The notes below the pieces were generated by a model. It was not told the DNA's origin, did not search any database, and saw nothing but the letters and a program-made list of their open reading frames with translations. The translations under genes and the position numbers were made by a program. Positions 7,201 to 8,339 of a DNA stretch of 8,339 bases are shown here, one piece after another. The stretch comes from Candidatus Poseidoniaceae archaeon (lineage in GTDB: Archaea > Thermoplasmatota > Poseidoniia > Poseidoniales > Poseidoniaceae), in contig DUIP01000224.1 in assembly GCA_013330285.1 (NCBI GenBank), positions 1 to 8,339 of the forward strand, given 5' to 3'. Position 1 is the stretch's first letter. Every line of letters begins with the position of its first letter.

Positions 7201-8051
7201 CGAGAGGTGTTTTCTGCAAGTGCTGCCTCGCTTTGTGACTCAGAAAGGAGGGTGTCAAACTGGTCATATGATTGGTCTGTTGAAAGAATGAATTGGACTT
7301 CAAATGGGTCGGAGGTGGTGTTGTAGATGTTCTCGACCACGTATTCCACCGATACCGTGTCGCCTGCTTGCGCAGTTGCCGGTTCGATGACCGAAGTAAT
7401 GACCAAATCAGGGCGCGGTGGTGTGTTGTTGGTCCACGTTCTCAACGTGTACTGGCCATCCCCGCTGTAGGCTCGGACATTGATGTAGAATGTCGAAGCG
7501 ACGCCTGAGAAGCTCGTACCTGTCGTGCTGACCTTTTCGAGTGGGTCATTGTATTCTGACCAATCATAGTCATATTCATATCCAGAGGAATCAACAAGAT
7601 AGAGATCAAAATCTGCTCCGGAAGGCACAACGAGTTCCACATCAACGTCTTTACCTGCAGTCGTAGTCACGGTGTACCAATCATCGGTATCGGTTGCATC
7701 AACACATCCTTGGACTCCAGTTGTTCCAGAATTTGGGTTGGTGCCGAGGGACCTTGAAGAGTTGGCATCTCCACCAGCATCGCCGCTTGATCCACCGTCC
7801 GATTGGAGCGTAGATGGGCTCGGGCATGCCGCCCTACCGCTGGTCGATGTTGACTTTGGCGTAAGGAATTCAAGTGACTTCAACGGCGGGGCGTCAATGG
7901 ATTTGATCGATTCTTCGATGAGATCAAATGTGGGTTGCTCCGGTTCAATTTTTAATTCCGATTCAGGATTGGAAGCGCTTGCAAGCGGCATCATCGGGGC
8001 GATGAGGAACAATAAGGTCAGGCAAATGGCAGTGCGGCGTGCGTTCTGCAT
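4296..8051 (-). CDS. Giant modular cell-surface protein (PPC/CARDB/TSP3-like), C-terminally membrane-anchored
   Basis: A 1251-residue exported protein, probably displayed on the cell surface. Order of parts: signal peptide 1-26 (RR then hydrophobic LTLLFLIAPMM, ending ASA); PPC-like 76-207; CARDB-like 214-332; PPC-like 335-461; CARDB-like 467-585; PPC-like 591-717; PPC-like 726-846; CARDB-like 852-968; calcium-binding TSP3-like DxDGDG repeats 978-1105; an Asp/Gly/Thr-rich linker 1105-1158; one membrane helix about 1162-1185 followed by RGRGG; a cytoplasmic tail of about 65 residues. About twenty N-glycosylation sequons fit an exterior location. Each PPC-like unit has exactly two cysteines, probably a disulfide. 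No catalytic domain is visible, so adhesion, ligand binding or a structural envelope role is likely (inference). ATG at 8051 is chosen over the in-frame TTG at 8081 because it begins the signal peptide and has a TATA-like element 27 bases upstream. Confidence 0.9.
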   Translation of the reverse strand: MQNARRTAICLTLLFLIAPMMPLASASNPESELKIEPEQPTFDLIEESIKSIDAPPLKSLEFLTPKSTSTSGRAACPSPSTLQSDGGSSGDAGGDANSSRSLGTNPNSGTTGVQGCVDATDTDDWYTVTTTAGKDVDVELVVPSGADFDLYLVDSSGYEYDYDWSEYNDPLEKVSTTGTSFSGVASTFYINVRAYSGDGQYTLRTWTNNTPPRPDLVITSVIEPATAQAGDTVSVEYVVENIYNTTSDPFEVQFILSTDQSYDQFDTLLSESQSEAALAENTSRTTVASVTLPSSLSDGSYYWIVWADGYNNLTEYNDTNNNLASDQAMLVGDSCQDYNPNGENDAGLGADAPNNESAASTPLGTNVTATYTGCIDGREGSDVFAFDVPVNHIIEAQLTMDQSVFFTLRLTTSNDDTVAYVGTQGFVTTKTDDYDGVEDTYFLNISRSGTAVNWTLDVWTNYSAPSANLIVSDVSAPTTGVAGSSLVIDVVVNNTGSLLAPASTMSAWLSVDGALSLDWDLPLGNTSVPSIDANQSDVVQFSGTIPANAQGGNYSVVVMVDSEELIDERNELDNEGMAEDELLVDQKATACPAQDDGGSGGDAGGDENTAYLLGEDISMTITGCVDEDVDTEDWYEVVVSPGLNLTVTLVNSPDQDADVYLRDSAGEWFERGYLAGSNDETISTADDATYAGAGGTYFISVEAYLSLGVYSLVIETEGVDPNSFNCGQQNDLGIGQDAPAGNGINLGQNPSVGGEGCFSGADDIDIYAFSMNENENFDLIFDADTSLPFTVTIQDAGGNLVASADNTSYGMVFQTLGTAYEGQTKDYTVIIDAAGASGLYNLSINTVGAAPADVAVSSLVCPSDHTSGEEVQISWELVSLRGPANGATITLHLDLLDESGSEVDRMVTTSAIVSTQGNLTFGADSEFYSTPDETTTGNYTCRLTIDVNDDLDEGDETNNVHIGDVFFIQNEEELWANDVDRDGFNTTDSGDGIVDDCPTTFGESTIDRNGCADIDEDGVSNLNDLWALDPTQALDTDGDSFGDNPLGTDGDQCPDVPGVAGGEGGDGCPAAVVDADGDGVVDADDDCPDTPDGATVGADGCEIDDSVDDSDNDGNDGDADTGDGNTTTPVDGTDDSGDGTADNSDDASDVNDVQSDSEIFGMSPLIVYAVVGLIVAGLLSVLLLRGRGGQADASAFAAQEKAYGAAPALAAHDPTITAEQLAYEQQLVASGYPADYARSYADQHFRPWLKN
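4497..4568 (-). other. Transmembrane anchor of the surface protein
   Basis: Encodes residues 1162-1185, SPLIVYAVVGLIVAG and following leucines, ended by a positively charged RGRGG stop-transfer sequence. An acidic extracellular stalk precedes it, which orients the protein with the large N-terminal part outside and about 65 residues inside. Confidence 0.85.
4737..5120 (-). repeat. TSP3-like calcium-binding Asp-rich repeats in the surface protein
   Basis: Encodes residues 978-1105, with repeated D-x-D-x-D-G motifs such as DVDRDGF, DIDEDGVSN, DTDGDSFGD, DADGDGVVDADDDCP and six cysteines in CP or GC contexts. This is the pattern of thrombospondin type 3-like or EF-loop-like calcium repeats in archaeal and bacterial surface proteins. 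The DNA is correspondingly repetitive in ATC, GTC and CCA triplets on the plus strand. Confidence 0.8.
5514..5876 (-). repeat. PPC-like module 4 (second subtype) of the surface protein
   Basis: Encodes residues 726-846. It begins with Cys and QQNDLGIGQDAPAG, has the second cysteine in EGCFSGADDIDIYAF, and ends with GLYNLSINT. It resembles module 2 (7049-6669; NDAGLGADAP, TGCIDGREGSDVFAF) more than modules 1 and 3. Confidence 0.65.
5901..6281 (-). repeat. PPC-like module 3 (first subtype) of the surface protein
   Basis: Encodes residues 591-717. Opens with CPAQDDGGSGGDAGGD, second cysteine in TGCVDEDVDTEDWYEV, closing LGVYSLVIET. It closely matches module 1, suggesting intragenic duplication of this unit. 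Confidence 0.7.
6669..7049 (-). repeat. PPC-like module 2 (second subtype) of the surface protein
   Basis: Encodes residues 335-461, starting CQDYNPNGENDAGLGADAP with the second cysteine in YTGCIDGREGSDVFAFDV. It is sandwiched between two CARDB-like modules (7412-7056 and 6653-6297) and shares its opening with module 4. Confidence 0.6.
7431..7826 (-). repeat. PPC-like module 1 (first subtype) of the surface protein
   Basis: Encodes residues 76-207. It opens with CPSPSTLQSDGGSSGDAGGD, carries GCVDATDTDDWYTV and DFDLYLVDSSG, and ends GQYTLRTWT. The DGGS-GDAGGD and GCVD-DWY elements recur in module 3. Confidence 0.7.
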
Positions 8052-8060
8052 GGATAGAAG

Positions 8061-8101
8061 GCGGTCATGGTCCGTTATCAAACCTCGGATGATGCGGTCA
8101 T
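8061..8101. repeat. Two direct GCGGTCAT copies flanking the surface-protein promoter
   Basis: GCGGTCAT occurs at 8061-8068 and at 8094-8101, 33 bases apart, or about three helical turns. The copies lie on either side of the TATA-like element at 8075-8083. The right copy continues into the palindrome TCATATGA (8098-8105). The arrangement suggests regulator binding sites; an 8-base repeat can be chance. Confidence 0.3.
8075..8083 (-). promoter_or_regulatory. TATA-like box for the surface-protein gene
   Basis: Minus strand GTTTGATAA, centred 27-28 bases upstream of the ATG at 8051. It is a weaker match than the other three boxes, but the spacing is right for a leaderless transcript and no ribosome binding site precedes the ATG. 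Confidence 0.4.
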
Positions 8102-8142
8102 ATGATGCCTCACCGATGCTGTAAGGTCAGGGCATACAAGTC

Positions 8143-8149
8143 ATTATAG
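8143..8149 (+). promoter_or_regulatory. TATA-like box for the DUF2892 gene
   Basis: ATTATAG, centred about 27 bases before the ATG at 8173, with ACAAG upstream as a possible TFB element. Spacing predicts a leaderless transcript and supports the chosen start. Confidence 0.55.
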
Positions 8150-8172
8150 CCAGAATTGGTAGATTTTCGCCT

Positions 8173-8339
8173 ATGAACGTCGGCGGAAAGGAGCGCGTGT
8201 TGCGGGCAACCTTCGGCACCTCTGCGGTGATTATCGACTTCCTCGGTTCGTTTCAAATTGAAATTTTCTTTCTCTTGGTTGGCCTTTGGGGCGTGTTGAC
8301 CTCGGCATTTGGCTACTGCCCATTTAACACCTTGATGGG
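8173..8339 (+). CDS. DUF2892 / YgaP-type membrane protein (C-terminus beyond window)
   Basis: Fifty-five complete codons are present before the window ends. The start MNVGGKERVLRATFG matches the DUF2892 family opening (N-x-G-x-x-E/D-R-x-x-R), followed by two hydrophobic helices at about residues 18-24 and 29-46 and the characteristic GYCPFNTLMG at the end, equivalent to the family's G-x-CPxY/F motif. In other organisms this domain stands alone or is fused to rhodanese (YgaP) and dimerises in the membrane; its exact role is unknown. The domain is usually about 60-70 residues, so only a few residues may be missing unless a further domain follows. It is divergent from the surface-protein gene and has its own TATA-like box. 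Confidence 0.82.
   Translation, partial: MNVGGKERVLRATFGTSAVIIDFLGSFQIEIFFLLVGLWGVLTSAFGYCPFNTLM

Noticed and set aside
7672..8124. Plus-strand open frame of 150 codons
   Set aside because: Antisense to the signal peptide and first module of the surface protein, with no promoter or recognisable protein features.

Overview
The window looks like a piece of an uncultured planktonic archaeon, most likely a marine Euryarchaeota of the Marine Group II / Poseidoniales type. This assignment is inference, resting on three things. First, four start codons have an AT-rich TATA-like element centred 26-27 bases upstream and no ribosome binding site, the archaeal leaderless arrangement. Second, a 1251-residue surface protein combines pre-peptidase C-terminal-like (PPC-like), CARDB-like and calcium-binding (thrombospondin type 3-like) modules with a C-terminal membrane anchor. 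Third, dense, moderately GC-balanced coding surrounds a class II fumarase and a plant-type asparaginase.

Layout from left to right. Positions 1-724 (minus, cut by the window edge) encode a secreted protein of unknown family. A 92-base divergent promoter region (725-816) separates it from a plus-strand pair of small membrane proteins (817-1059, VanZ/DUF2585-like; 1056-1316, unknown) whose frames overlap by ATGA. This pair converges, with a 5-base gap, on a long minus-strand cluster read from right to left: surface protein (8051-4296), cyclophilin-type peptidyl-prolyl isomerase (4238-3756), isoaspartyl peptidase/asparaginase (3746-2748) and class II fumarase (2713-1322). Gaps inside the cluster are 57, 9 and 34 bases, and no convincing internal promoter was found, so it may be one transcript. 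A second divergent promoter region (8052-8172) separates the surface protein from a plus-strand DUF2892-family membrane protein cut by the right edge.

How the genes may work together: the three enzymes are housekeeping functions. The isomerase assists protein folding. The asparaginase/isoaspartyl peptidase degrades isoaspartyl dipeptides or asparagine to aspartate. Fumarase acts in the citric acid cycle, close to aspartate metabolism. Their link to the surface protein may be no more than co-transcription. No mobile element, CRISPR array, tRNA or rRNA was seen, and no gene-free stretch exceeds 125 bases. No obvious new multi-gene system is evident. The most interesting items are the modular surface protein with its paired-cysteine PPC subtypes and its cytoplasmic tail, a Cys/His-bearing loop in the cyclophilin, and the uncharacterised small membrane pair.
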